A stretch of 64,000 nt of DNA from Prinia subflava (GCF_021018805.1 NC_086250.1:67343322-67407321); one strand, 5' to 3'; shown: positions 11,652 to 26,600, numbered from the stretch's first letter. The notes: generated by a model from the letters alone, not told the origin. Made by a program: numbers and translations.

Positions 11652-14600
11652 GTAAGGCGGGGGCGGCCGGGCTTTGTTCGCTGGCCGTGGGCAGCCCCGA
11701 CTTTTGCCCCGGGGGGAGCGGGGCGTTATGAAACGCCGGCGCCCCCGGGCCGCCGCTCCCTCCCGGCTCTGTTATTGAACTCCGCAATCCTCTGCCTCAA
11801 CTCCCCGAAACCATTGCACGCCTTTCTTTCGTCTTTTTTTTTTTTTTTTAATTTTATTTCTTTCACCCCCTTGCCGTTTCCTCTTTTTTTTTTTTTTTAA
11901 TTATATTTTGCATGTGTGTTACGTGTTGTTGCAAAACCACCACCTCAAGCCTCCCCCCCACCACCTCAGGTGGACGTGGTATTTTTTTTCCAAGCAGACC
12001 TTGCACAAAATAAAGTTGGATCGTGTTTCGTGGTAAATCCTGCTTGGGCGGGGGGGAGAAAAGGTAAAATCGGGAAGCGAGCAAAAAATAATGACACTTG
12101 AGCAGCGACAGACCTCCTTAGTATTCAACTCTTGTGGATTTATTGTATTTCGGGTGGTTTTTCTCCTCTCCTCGGCTGTGTACATCCGCGTATTTCAAAG
12201 AAAAGCTGAATCGAGATTGCTTTATTAAAAATCCACGCAGGTAATTAATTGTACGTGGGCAGGGGAGAGCCGCTGGCGTGTAACTTGTTCGCTCGGGGTG
12301 TGTTTGCTTTTGGAAAAGAGGATATTTTAAAAGGGATCGTGAGGGGAAAAATATTTGAATTCATGTCGGGCAAGAAGCACAGCTCTGTGTTTCAGTCTTG
12401 TTGTTGTTTTCTTTAATTAAAGGGGGGAAAAGGATACAGCCGCTGGTAGGCATTTTAACAGGTGGACTTCCCACCCCTAGGGATTTATTTTGATTGGGGA
12501 TTTATCCCTTCTCCGGCCGAGGAGATGTTTTTGTCCTGATGGATTTGACTCGAGATCGTTTCTCCTTTTGTGTTCCCAAGTATTGGACGGGAATATCTCC
12601 ATGAAACGCTGTGTGTGTCCTGCATGCCAAGTTCAAGGCAGGTGACTGCTTGGGTGTAATGTCACACTGGTGAAAAGGGGGACACACACACGAGTGTCGA
12701 GACTTGCTGTCTGATGAGTGCTCTGCAAAATTGCATTTGAAGCGAAGAAATTCCAAGATGGAAATAAACTCACTTGGTGGGAATAGTAAATAATGACTGC
12801 TGTATCGTGGTAGGGGGGTCTGGGGCATCACACACAGTCCCTGTTAAAACTAGAGGGGCAGGGACCTGCTAGGCATGTCTGAAATGCACTGGAGATCTGT
12901 ATCCATTAGCAAACCTATCAAGGGTGTAGTTTTTACAGAGAACAGGTTTGGTTTGTGGGGTTTCGGTACTGAACGTGCTCCCAACTTGGAGGCAGAGTTA
13001 GTGCACGACTGGGCTGGAGCGTGGAGGTGGTGAAAGCAAAATGTGGAAAAACAAAACTGAAATTTTGCTTTGTTTCTTTCTCTCCTAATGTACCTGTAAA
13101 AAGAGTGTGTGCCAGAAATAGGTGACTATTTTGCCAGTCTTAGTTGCTGCTTTTTACAGGTTTAGACATGCTTCAGTGTATGAGACAATCTATTTAACCT
13201 TATTTCAATAGGTAAATCCAGTAATGATGGTACATTATTAATAATATTTTATCTGGGGTCTCTTTTTGGATGTAGAAAGTCAAATAGCAAACTACACTAA
13301 AAGCATATCCTCGAGAGAAAATTATCTTTGTACTTTGAGAATAGAGGAGATAAAAGTCACGTTTTGTATGTGAGTCTGCACTTTCATACTCTTTTCTGTC
13401 ACAGTTGATTAGAAAGATAATTACTTATAAATAGTTGTCTCTTGTAATTGGCCTTTGCCTCTTGCAGGAGTTATTCTGTAATGTTACAGTTTATTGTTTA
13501 CTATTGTGAAATTGATATGGTTTTTCAGTGCCTGGACTGTGACATCCAAGGCAGAAGAAGGAAACCAAAGAGAAAAGGCTATGCTGTATGAATTGGTTGG
13601 TAACACACCATGTGCTATTGATGTGTGCCCATACGATGCTTATTCTGTCCCAGAAATAACTTATCATTATGACCAGTAATGACCAAAACAAGAGAAAATC
13701 CACTCCTGTGCTAAAGCACAGCCACCTCTGGTGTGGAATCTGGTGACTTTAAGGCCGTAGCTGCAGACCAGAAGCATATTGTGACCAGCTGGATGTACAG
13801 GGATGTGCTAGAGAAGGAACCACACATAATCTGTATATTTAAGGACCATGAGTCTGTAAGTCATTTAAGTCCTAGTTTCCACCTACTTGCTCCCACAGAT
13901 CTTGGAATGTCCTTAAGAGGATGAAGGTGCCATCAGGTGCCCACCAAGCCACTTCATCACACCCTCTGCTCAACAGGACAGCTAGTGATCATGGAAGGCA
14001 GCACAAATCCTGCCAGTTCAGTCTCATGAAAGAAGCTTTTACTTCCTCGATGTCATATCTCAAACTTCACCTTTACCCATTTCACTGGTTGGGCGTGCTT
14101 GGGAAGCAGAGGAACCCTTTGTGTAGCACCTCATTCCTGACCTCTCCACTTCTCCACTGTGGTTGTTTTCCCCTCATTTTTTTTTCCAGGGCCTTCTCAT
14201 TCTATTGCATTGCTGTATTAGGCTTGATTTTAGTTTACATACTGGGTTGTTCCTTGTCTTGTGCCTTCCAGACAGTCGTGCTGTACAAATAAACAGCACA
14301 TAACAAAAAAAAGTGACTTCCAGGAGACTTTTCCAATCCTATGGCTGTTTGGTCAGAGGTGCAGGTGTGCTGTTAATGGGAGAAGGAACTGCTTATGTCA
14401 CCCTCTGCTTGTTTTACACCTTTTAAGTGAATTCCCCCAAAGCCCCTTCCCTGAATTAATCTCTGCCTCGCTTTTTGTGAGGCAGGTAAACATAAAACCA
14501 GTTTACGGAGGGAGTAGCTGAGAGCGTTGAGCTGGGAGGACACTGAAGGAGTGAGGTGGGGAGGTGGCTCTTCCAAGACACTGAATATATTGTTCAGTCT

Positions 14601-17600
14601 TGAGCGATTTGCCGAAGGACAGAGTGTGTGCCAGGAACAGAGTCAGAAATAGCATCCAGGAGAGCTGCCTTTAGACACTTTTTTTATTCCTTGGACTTAC
14701 TATTCCCTCTGTGCACACATGTAAACAAAGCTCTGGTTTTAGTGAACACCTGCCTGGGGTTACAACAGAGACCTTCACAGCAAAATAGTCTTTTATTTAA
14801 AATAGAAACTCAGTGGTGATTTTTTTTTAAAATATCTTGTAACATCTCTGTATATGAGATGCCAATGCTAATTCTTCAGGTCATTGCAGGCATTAATTTC
14901 TATAGGTGAATATCCCAAGGTGTCCCTGCTCCTCCTTTCATCAGAACTGGGAGGCCAGTGACATCACTGTGAGTCAGGACAGCTGAGCAGTACAGCCCTG
15001 ATGTACATTGCTGATTCCTTACTGAGGTGAAGTTTGAAAGTTTGCCTTTGGTCTCTGGGAAGGTAAATTTTCATTATAAATCTGCTTTCCTTCTGTAAAG
15101 CAAGAAGCCAGATAATTGGCATCTGGTGGGATAATTTGCTGTGAAAATGAACACAGTAATTTAGGGCAGGCGTAGCTATTCCCTAAAATCTGTGAAATAT
15201 TTGAGCTGAGTCTCTCCAGTGTGAGCAAAGGTTTTTTAGGAGGTGCTGATACAGAGCACATTTTCTGTGGTTAATTTGATGTACATGAAATAAACTGCAG
15301 ATATATTGATAAATTGTGTAGTAAAACTGTAGCAATGTGTTCGGTGTTCATTTTTTCCAGATCACTTGAGTTCTAATTTTTTTTATCGTTTTTCATTCCA
15401 GATTACCATCATGAGATATATAAGATCTCTGACTACAGCAATGATGTTAATGGGGAGACCAAAGAAACACAACCAGTTTTTTTAGGTATGTGCTTGTGTT
15501 GATTAATTTTCGAGCAACATTGCGTGGCCATTTGCAATTAGGGAGGAAAAACCTCTGTGCAAGCACAGAAAGCGCCTGCCATTGTTTAATACGACGTTCT
15601 TTTCAAGACCCTTTTATTCTATGAATTGCCAATATATCCTTTATTAACACTGCTAAAAGTTGTAATTTCAGACATAAATGTTTATTAGTGTCTACACACA
15701 GTGCTAATTATCACTCACTCAGAGAGCCAGATGCTGACTCTGCAGTTTTGCAGCTCTGTGCTCACCCCATTTACATTGCATATTCCCTGGCATGCTTCAC
15801 TGGCAATAGTTTGTGTAATTGGGGTATTACATCTTTGACATCTGGATAACAGAAATTCAATTTCCAGGAAGCTGCTATTTGTTTGGTTTTGCTTCTGCCT
15901 TGGGTGGGATAGAGGATTAATGTGCTGTCTTAATGTAATGTCCTTTCACCTCTGGAGCTTGCCTGCTAATCCTGCCATGGCAAAATTAAATTAAATCAAC
16001 AGTTAAAAATGTGTAAAGAAAATAGAGAAGTAATATAGAGTCTGCAGCATGATATGTATTACAGCATATCACTGAACCTTTACCTTTCTTGTGTGCTTTT
16101 TATCCTGTATAAATCCTCAGCTGCAAAGTGCTTCTTCCTTTCCTGCTTCAGTCCCCTTCCAGTTGCATCCAGGACCTCACCTGGATAAAACTCCTCTTGG
16201 CAAAGGTTTGGCAGGCTATATTCAAAGGAGGGGCCAGTTTTTTGAGCTGCATAAAGCAAGCTTGTGAACACTTTGTTCATGCTTTGGAGAAAGCAGATGC
16301 CTTTGCAGCTAGAAATTTGGGGATGTCTGTGTCTCCTTTTCAGCACCAGGAGCCTGAACATTTCTGTGGGGTGATTTAAGGTTTCTGTAGTCTGTTTGTG
16401 TTGCCCCTTGCAGCCAGCAAGAAGCATTGAAATGTGGTAATCAACACCTGTAGTTAATCTGCATGCAAAATGCCTTTGTCTCCTAAAATTCATAGTGCCA
16501 CCTCCTCTTCTAGAGGTCAGCAGCAAATGGGAGAGAATAGGAGGATGTGTTAAAACAGGGCTGGGAGCTGCCTTAAATTCCCTTCTCAGCTTCTCACCGT
16601 TAGGATTCTGAGCAAGTGTTTCTTCCCTACACCCATTTCCAGGGAGAAGAGAAGGCAGCTGCTGTGCTTTGTGTTGGGATTTTGTGTTCTGTAAGCACTG
16701 TTCACTTTTGGTGAACTCTGATAAACCTGATGGAGTGAGCTCCACCAGAGGTTTACTTTTTCTTCCAACTCTAAGTCATGATAAAGCTTTGGCAAGAAGC
16801 AAGAATTAGGCATCAGCCAGGGTATCTAAGAATGTGTAGAAGTCCGTGCTTTGACATTTGTGCTGTGAGTCAGACTAACTGATCTTGATTTTGGCTTGGT
16901 TGTGTTGTCCTTAGATTTGTTTGGGGTTTTCTTTTTTAGTATGTCCAGCTTTTCATTGTGACTGAAGGTGCTCTGGCATTTAAGTGCCTCAAGTTCACCT
17001 ATTTCAAGAGTCAATCAGAATTTAACCTTTAAGAATGTGAATCCTATCAAGGATCTTCCTTATCAGGTATAGTCAGGGTATAATCGCTGCTTCACTTGAT
17101 TTCACTGCTTCATGCCAAAATTTATCTCAGAAGGATGTTTATTCCAACTTGTTGATTTAGAGTCAAGTTTGTTCTCCCATTTAAGTGATCCATGGCATCA
17201 GTAGTTGAAGCCTCAGTGTGATGCAGCCTTTTCTACAGAATGGATGCTGTGATACAGCATTGAAACTATTACCTTTAGGGAAGGTAAAATGTTAGTGGCA
17301 GTCTGCAAATGAGCGAAGCTTTATCAGGAATGGGATGTGGAAATGCCTTTGCACAGCTGAGTAGGATTAGCTCAAAACTGCTGTTGAGAAGAGGGGAGCT
17401 GCTGGGATAAATGAGTAAATAAGAAGAATCCAGTTTGTTAAATGTACAGATAAATTAAGGATGAAATGTCAAGAAAGAACTGATGAACCTAGATGGTCTT
17501 TTTTGCACCAGCACAGATGGGCGAAATACAGCTTTGTGTAAATGTAGGCTGTAAATTAGAGGAAGATTCAGTGCAATTAAAGGAACATGGTACTGGACAT

Positions 17601-20600
17601 GACCTCTGATGGTTGCAGTGTGTAGAGTCCAACTGCTATCTGAATAGAGCTTGGGAAGTGTTCTGATGTAGTGCAGTGTTGGGAGTGGGAGATGTGGTGG
17701 CTTGTCCTCTCCCCCAGTCCTTTGTTCTGATAAGATGATGAACAAGAAGTCACATCTTTCTAGATGAAGGACATGCTAACCACAGTCTACAAAATTACAG
17801 GGGAATGTGGAATATCACTGCTATATTTTGTAGATGAGGATTAGCATGTCTTTTGTTTTGAAGGAGAGGGTTTAGTTATCTGGTACCAGGAGAGACTGCT
17901 CAACCTTAGAAGGAGGAGGCAGCCCAGAGTGAAATCCTTAAACCTCAGACATGGGTGAGATTTAAAACAGACCTGACTTCAGCTTATCTTGTAAAGTCCC
18001 AGGGCTACTAGCCCAGACTTGGTATTACAAGCCCTGGAAGGGACTGTGTACTCTTGTGTCTTGTGGACAGTGATGATTCAACTTACACTGTCTATTAAAT
18101 AAAAATCTTTTGCATACACCATATTGGGTTTTTTTCAGTCTTAATATTCTATTACCATCACAAAAAGATGGAAATACAGTATACTTCCAGACTGAGTGTT
18201 TTTACAATGCTTTCAACTTGAAATTCAGGCTCTATGTTTGAAAGGTTAATGCAGAAAACTAATTATATTATCCTGGTAATCAAATGTGTGATGAGACATT
18301 TGTCTGTGTAATTAACAGTGAAGAACTTTTATAGTTTCATAAAATTGCATGCTACGCACAGTGTGCTTGGAGCATTTGTTTTGAAGAGATGTCCAAAACA
18401 GAGATGTTTATGACTGATATAAAGTGGGACTGAAATGTACTGTAATGCAGGTGTCTGTGCATTTTACAGCATTTGGCTTTGTTGAAATGGAAGGCAGCAG
18501 ATTAATAACTTTGCTATGTCATGGTAAAAATAAATAATGTGTTCTTGGAGCAGGAGAGCGATGCATAAGTTACTCACTAATTTCAAGAATTTATTCTGTC
18601 TCAGAAATAATATCCTTTGCAATTTATTCACAGAGAAAAAGTTGACTTAACAAGTAACTTCACAGGCTTGTATTACTGTTAACAGGATTATATCCCACGT
18701 CTGGTTGTTGCAGTAGTGGCTTCTGTAATTAAGACTGCATAGAAGTTTATTTTATGTATCTATGTTCTCTAATGATCTAACTTTGTAAATTATCTCCCTT
18801 TGGGGCTAAAGCATGATGTTGGCTTGGGATATTTTCAAGAACTGGGGGAAGTTGTTGCATATCTATTATACTTCTTTAATTATATGACCCCATTAATATA
18901 TACTTTTATTGAACAGCTGCTCACTTGTCGTTTCCCGAGTGATTTAGCCGGCACAGCATGGCATGAAACTGTGTAACTTAGGCTTTTGTAGTTTCTCCTG
19001 TTGGATGTTTTGAAACTGTTTCACCAGGCTCTTCTAAAAACTTTGTTTGTGGTGGGAGTGGTGGCTGGGCCACCTGTTATGACCCAGCTTCCACAGAAAT
19101 AACCCCCCAAATCCAGAATGGTCTCAGGGTCTAATCCTAGGTTTGATTCTGCAAATTTCTTTGCTTAGATTAGTATTTGTGGGGCTTAATAACTTTCTTT
19201 GTCTCATACTAGGCAGGGTTATCAAACCATGTGTTTCTGTGCTTGCTTTGGGAGAAAAAGGTCTGATTTGAAGGTGATCCAGTTTTCCTGCATACCTAAT
19301 CCTAGTGCTTTGTGTGGAGACATGAACACAGGAAAGTGCTTTAAGGTGATGTTTTAGAGCATCAAATGATGCCTCAACTTAGACAGCTTCAATGTCCCCA
19401 CTAATATAATAAACTGTCAGTTTAGCAGAGTCAAATTCTCCAGCTCATAACTCGTGTTGCTTGTGTGACCCCCTGAAACTGTTCATGACCACGGCCCTCC
19501 CCGCTGACTTGGGGTTTAGGTTTTTAATTTTCAAAGGGTGTTGTTGCCTGTGTTCTTTCTTCAGTGTAGAATCTTATATGCTGGCAGAGAGCTGGGATTG
19601 CTTTTTTAGGAGATGTGTGTTTATCCCCATCAGTTTAGTTCCATGGATGCCTGGTTCCAGTTATGCACAGAGAAGTCACAGTAAGATTTACACGTGATTT
19701 AGGAGACCTTTGCTCTGATAAGGAATCATGCACATGGATCCTCTATTTTCCCCATGCTGACCTCTGCAACTTTCAGTTTCAGGACAACAAGATGACAAAA
19801 TATACCTTGATTTTTGAAAATTATGATTTGATATGTGTATAGTTCTTGCTGAGAAGGAATGCTGAGCTTCCTTCTAGGGTAACTGTCTCTGAAGGAAATA
19901 CCTGAACACTGTGTAGCATTCCAAAAGGTGTTTTGGTGAGTTCAGCCTGGCTGAGCAGTGGACACGTGTGCCCTGTGTGCTCGTGCTTCCCGATTCCTTG
20001 AGCTGCTCTGAATCAGCCCTTACAGTCTTCAAACACAGCAGGCAAGTGTTGCTGGCCCCCTTCCAGAGAGGGCAGCATTCAAGTGGCATCTAATAAATTG
20101 CAGTTTAATATGCTTAATTATATAATCCTTTGCACTTATTTATTACTTTTTTTGTTGAGCTTTCATGCCATATGCTTCAACTTCCACTTTTTCTCACCTT
20201 TGCAGCCTTGTTTCCATACAAACTAGGCTCATGTTGTCAGCTCACATGTGCTTGTCTGGCTGTCTGTCACTGCCATTCCTATCCTTGCAACAGCTCCACC
20301 AATTTCAGCCTAGTTGGACACACAGGTGGAAATCTGTAAAATACAAAAGATAAAAGTAACTTCAGTAAGCAGCCTGATCCAGGAAAAAGCCCTATTTGTG
20401 TCGTCAAGAAAGGAAGAAGTTCCATAAGATTTTGTCTGTCCAAAAACCATAAAATTAAACTATAATTAATAGAAAAACTGTATTTTAAAAGTCAGCTTGT
20501 GAATATTTCCCAAAACATATGAGAAACATAAATGTTAGAAATAGAGAAAGTAATTGCAGAATACTGGACCAAAAGAATATGATGGTTATTTGGTTTTGTG

Positions 20601-23600
20601 AGTCAAAGGAAGGAAATATCAAATACAGACTATTGGCCAACCTTGATTCTGGTCACCCATTTATACACTTTAAAATACACACATTAATACAGACATGGTT
20701 ACCACTTCTCTGATACTGGGATAAAATCAATGCTTGAACATATTGATATGATTGCATATAATTTTATAATTGTTTGCAGTGCTATGATAATATTTGATAA
20801 ACTGTTGAGGAAAAGTATAACAGCATGTGTGTAGGCAATGTGAGTTTATTATTAAACTTAAATTAAGTTTAATAAACATGATAGTAAAATATGGACAGGT
20901 ACAGGAGCAAAGAGTGTAATAAATGAATTATCATTAATATGTTGTTAACTGGAGTTGTTTACAGGCCTGTTGTTTCACACAGCTGCACACTGAGCACATG
21001 GATGCTACTGCTCTCTGGAACAGTTCTGGTTTACATTTGTTCCTTAGTAATTTTAAACATTCTTGCAGCTTTTGAAGCAGGAAGTTTTGATGTTGTACAC
21101 TTTCAGTAAGGAAATAGACTGAAATTAATTTTGAGGAAATTAGTTTTTATGATTGTGTAGCATTTATTAAAGGGCCTTTTTTGGGGGTTGGTTTGTTTTG
21201 GGGTGGTGTTGTTGTTGTTGTTCTATAACATTACAGTTAGGTCAAGCAGGGAAAAAAATAAGTTGTTTGTAAGGGGCCATTGTGGAAACAACTATAAAGG
21301 TAGTTATTAAAAATTACTAATGCTTTTGTTATGACAATTGATGTCTCTATATACAAGTTCCTAAATAGGGCTCTAACTTGCCGTGGTTCTGTTTTGAGTA
21401 GCATTTTGTAAGTGTCTCAGTGTCTTGCAAGTAACTTCAATGATTTCAGATAAAACCCAGGGATTTACCTGGGGTATCCAAATGGCAAATCCTGTGGGCA
21501 GCCTTTGGAGGCATCCACATCTCTTTGTAAATGGTGAGGAGCTCTGGTATGTGAGAGGCTGAAGGATGCACCACACTTCTCAGGCCTCAGCATCTATCTT
21601 GGAAAACTTTGCACAGATAGATAATGCAGATTTCTATGTAATTTTTTTGCAGTGCTTTATTATTCTCTTTAGCATTTAAAAGAAGGCTGGCTCCTCCATA
21701 GCACATACTAATTTGAACTGTTGTGTTTTCTTTGTGCCTCATCTACTTTTTTTTTCCATTTTTAAATTACATGGTTATAATCTGTGAAAAGTATCAGTAG
21801 TGGAATAACTGATAACAAAATGCTGTCCTTGGGCTCTAGAGCTAATAGCCAAATGAGATAACCAGGGAGCAAGAAGTTAAATCTGTTACTGCAGATTCAG
21901 ATGGTGAAGCATCATCTGCTCTCCACTGCTGTGGGGAGGATGCTGCTGTTGCTGGTCAGCTACAAACTAAAAGCTGATAAAAGGCATGATTGGGAGAGGA
22001 GGGGTGTAAACTTACACTGAAGGCTAAGTCAGGCTTGTAGCCTGTAGGTTTTTAATTCCCTTTCTTGTAAAAGGGAAGACATATTTTAAAAACAAAACAA
22101 AAACAAAAACAAAAAACAAACTGAGAAAATCCTTGAAAAAAAATCCCTAAACCTGAATCCCAACGAGCAAGTTTACAAAGGGTGAATCTCTCTGTTTAAG
22201 TAAGGATCTACCTAAACAAAAAGATGGGTTTATGCAGTGTGCAAGTTCAGGGTTTATTCTAACATAAATGTAGTGTTTTTTTCTATCTGGGGTTAAGTAT
22301 GCTCATGTCACTGTATAGGAAGACTTCTATATAAAGGAACAAGGGAACAGAATCAAGGCTGAATAAGCTCAATTAACATTAATATTTTATGTAATTGGGT
22401 AATGGAAATTTAATCTTTCTAACAACATGTCACCCGACCAGACACGTAGCACAGTCCCTGCGCCCTGCAGGAGGAGTGGGTGGCAAGCTGTTTTGATACT
22501 CACATACATTTTGCCACTGAGTACACATCTGAATTGCCAACTTAAAACTCCAGGCAGGAAGGGATTGCTCCAGACTGTGGTGGGAGCATTTGGAGCTGGG
22601 ATATGGACAGGTACAGCCACGTACAGGACAAAGGCAGTGCTCAGTGTACGGGTGTGAGCATCTCAGTAATTGGAGTCCAGTGCTACTCTGCAGCATTTCG
22701 AGGCTGGGAACTGCAAACAATCAACCTCTGGTTGGGTTGGGGCCAAAAAGTGTCATTTTAAAGGAATTGGTGCTGTTACTGTTAATTAAATCACACCCGC
22801 ACACATCAATCTGCAGACAAACCAACAAAATAAATAAAGACAGTGCACAACTTCCTTGCAGAGGGTTTTTCTCACCGCTTTACTGGAGTGGAAATGGTGC
22901 TGGAGTGTTGCTGTATCGGGTTGGCAAATATTTCTCTAAGTTTGGACTCAAAGCTTTCTTGCGAGCCGCCCACTCTCCTCACTGGCTCGGGGTGGGCTGG
23001 AGCCAGCTGGCAGCAGCCCAGGGAACCTGCACCAGGTCAGGCAGGAGATGCTGGCATCCAGCACAGCACGTAGTTCAGCTCCTCTCCCCTTCTGCTTGCT
23101 CTCCTCCTAGAACAAAACCTCCCTCTTTTGGGTGCTCAGTGTCTCTGGGTACACTGGGCTTGCAGCAGTCCCAGCCACATTGAGCTTGGCCTGTGCTGAG
23201 GAGGGGTTTGCTGCTCTTTTAGCTGTCTGGTAGGCAGCTCAATAGTACCATTGAGTTGATAAAATTGTTCACATGCCTGGCGTTTAGCACACTTTCAAGT
23301 ACCTTGTTGAACCAGAGACGGCACACCTTGCATCTTGGATTTTTGGAGAGTAGTTTTTTTTTTTCTTCTCAAGTTGTACAGTTGCTTTGCCAAAAATAGG
23401 TTTATTTTGGGAAGCACAAATATAAATTGGATAGAGGATACCAGGCATTATTGTATTAAGTATTCTATAAAGGAAGGTTGATTTATCAGTTTCTAGATCT
23501 TACTTATGACATTTGCTTAGGATATTTGATTTTTCTATTACCAGTAAGAAAACCAGAAGCTTCTTTCTTCAGAAAGGGCAATGAACACTTCCTTATTACT

Positions 23601-26600
23601 CATGAAATGTAATGTATATTATAACGAGCAAAATAGCTACTATCTGCCCAAAACACATCTATTCATTGTGCAATCAGCAGTTTCATATGTAAAATTAATA
23701 CTTAAATGGTGCCAGGAGTATTAAGTATGTAACTTTTATTATTTAAATGCCCTGAATTTATTTGGAACAGTCACATTTTTCTTGTATATATTTTCATTTT
23801 GTTTTTAGAACCTGCATATTTAAGACATCCAGCAATTCAGCTATCTGCAGTTACACACATATTAGCTACTGTTTAATTTATTCCTGTATAATCCAGTATT
23901 ACTAAATTCTGTGGAGTAAGGAACTGATTGTGTTCATTAAAATCAATAGATGCAATGCTGTTCTGCATGTGTGTGGCGTGGTGCTTTCTGTGCTTTATTT
24001 TTTTTTTTGTAGGATCTATCCTTCAGCATACAGCAAACTGATACCTAACGGGTCTGATCCTTTGGGCTTTACTCAGGGAAAATATCCACTGATGTCAATG
24101 CCTGAATAGGATCAGTCTCTTAAAAAGACAGTTTATTTGAAATTGTTGTAGCTATTATTATTTCCTTCTGGCAAAAAATAATCTTACTCATCAAAGCCTT
24201 AGAAACCGCACCAAGAAAGCCAAGTTGAGCAGGTCTTTCAGGCACGAAAGCTGTCAGCCATGGCTGTGTGAAAGCATAGCCTGGTACATCCCAACGACCA
24301 CTCAACCATACCTTTTCTTTCTTGTTGTTATTTATTTATTTATTTATTTATATGCTCCAATCTTATTGGCATCTAAAACCACTAATTGCTACCCATTACT
24401 GTTTTTGCTAATTTACAGTGATAACTGTGGCTCTGTTTTCATTAGGAGATGAAAGCCGGGAAATTAAAAAACAAATTACAGGGATGAGAAGATTACTGAA
24501 TGACAGCACTGGAAGAATCTATCAACGAGTTGGCAAAGAAGGAGAAAAACTGAAGGAAGAGCCCCAAGATTTAGAGTTAGCGTGGGCCCAGCGCCTGAAC
24601 CCCCCTGCGGAGTCCCAGGCCAGCCTTCATCCGTCACAGAGCGGGGCATGGAACGAGCTGCCACCCCCAGCCAGCCACTTTGCAGGGCAATACGGAACTC
24701 GATCCAAAACCTTCCAAAATCAGGCTCGAACCGTGGCATCCAATGGTACGACCTGTTACACACTGAGAATGGTGCCTTTCCCCGCCCCCCTCCTTGTTAT
24801 CTACTAAATATCTACTTTTGTTGTGATGATATATTGTACCACTGCACTGAAAGCAGTTACAGTTCAGAGTCTACAAAATGAGCACATAGTTATCACTTCA
24901 AAAAGGTGTGAAAGTGGGCACTGTGCATTCTGCTACCATCTGTCTTAGCTTTTAAAATGGTTTCCTGGCGATAGGATAGAATTACTCAATGCCTTTACAA
25001 GCTTAATTTCTATACAGTACTCACTAAAACAGCTTTTGTCATTGTTATTAAATTCATGGCTAATTAAATGTCAACCTCTACCACTCCTCTTTGCCTTGAG
25101 TAATGTGGCACTGTTGTGACACCACTTGTGGAGCAGGATTCTACTGCCTTTCGTAAGGGGATGGCATCAGCCTTATAACAGGCCACTGAACTGCAGGTAC
25201 AAAATTCCATCACAGCCTTAGGCTTTTATTCCAATGAGACTATTGTAGAAATGAGATGATGGAGTCTACCTATAAACAGCATGTACTAGAGTGTGGCCAA
25301 TCCAGTACTGGCAGAGAATTCTGCCCTGAAGTAGATGGCAGTGTGCCATTAAAATGCCTTTTTCTTATTAAGGCCCAGAGAATGGAAGTTTCGCTGCCAG
25401 ATTAAAAAACTCTGCTGTCAAAACCCCACTATAACAATCTCCTAAATATGGAAGGACCCAAAATTCATCACACATCTCCTTCTTTGTCCTTAGAGGCCCT
25501 GGGCACTGGCAGGGACAGTTCCCTGCACGCACAGAAATGCCCAAGCCTGCATAGATTAGGTGCCTTGTTCCCAAATCCAGAAAGTAGGTGGAGCAGCACC
25601 TCTATCCCCTCAGGGGCCTGATTCAGCATGTGAGCTAAAATGTGTTGACAGGATTTGGCCCTATATACAAGAAAATGTCAGCTTTGATTTTTTGTATGTG
25701 GAGGAAGGATTCAGTTGACTTATGATCTCTCACAGGTTTGGAGTGGTTTATGGGACATGGAAGGGTCAGGTTGAGCAAGTTCCTGGGCTGGACAGGAGGA
25801 ATGCTCAGGCTCCCAGCTCTTGGGGGAGCACCCCTGGAGGCACCTCCCTTTGCAGCTGTCCTGCTGCTGAAAGGAATGCAATCTTTTGGGTTACATAAAG
25901 GAGGGTGTGGGCTCTCTCCTCTGGCCACCTTTGAAAAGAGGTGTCTGCCTCTGATGGGGTGTTGTGATCCGGAGGGCTGCTTGGGCTCCAAAGCCTGGTC
26001 TCTAGGGAAGAAAAACTTTTGATGCATTTCTGAGCAGTGAGTAAGCCCTGAAACTGCTCCTCACCCAATACAGAGCTCTTCTGGGCATTTTAACAGCCTG
26101 ATTTCGCCCCCATCCCTTGCATTGGGAGCCTGAGCATCAAACTCAGTATTTTAGATGTTATTCATAGGATGGACAAAGTTTTTAAAAGCTGGGTGTAGAA
26201 ATGCTGAGCAGTACTTCAAGGGAGATACTATTCCTTGGTGTTACTTACTTACCTTGGTGTTTAAGTTACCAAAACAAAACTGCCAGTAACATTAACATTA
26301 TTACCTGGAGTTGTCAGGCTTAGGTCATCACTGGGGAGATGTTCAGGCATCTGTAGTAGGTGATCTGAGTCCAGAAACTCTTTCTGTCCACTGTGGATAG
26401 ATATTCTACAAAAAATGAAGATACATGTTGTAGATCATCTAAAATGCTTGAAGTTGAACGTAATAGACACATCAAGTCCATCTCACTGTTGCACTTAGGT
26501 ACTCACAGGGTAAAGATGGTTCAAGGAGAGGCTGGAATAGATGTTTAATAGGCAGTAGTATAGAAAACATTCAGGAGAAAGCTGTTGACAATGATGCCTG

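Larger units (their letters stand above)
11040..11800 (+). promoter_or_regulatory. BEND7: CpG-island promoter of BEND7
   Basis: This is an extremely G+C- and CpG-rich block in an otherwise A+T-rich region, and it contains the BEND7 start codon. I see no TATA box. It includes a YY1-like box at 11170-11180 and a GC box at 11440-11447. This is the usual architecture of a broadly used vertebrate promoter. The exact transcription start cannot be read from sequence, but it should lie inside or just upstream of this block. Confidence 0.85.
15486..24445 (+). other. BEND7: BEND7 intron 2
   Basis: The longest intron, about 9 kb, and A+T-rich. It contains the inverted repeat at 20849, the CAAAA and TTTA microsatellites, a GTT run near 21207, the antisense open frame at 16080-16745, and a G+C-richer patch at about 22960-23180. 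No recognisable mobile element was seen, in contrast to introns 3-8. Confidence 0.8.

Noticed and set aside
11201..11787. Long minus-strand open frames across the CpG island
   Set aside because: Stop codons are rare on both strands in such G+C-rich DNA. No similarity or splice signals support them, so I treat them as shadows.
22590..23183. 197-codon + strand frame in intron 2
   Set aside because: It spans a G+C-rich patch, has no domain or splice support, and its composition changes midway. Chance is more likely than coding.
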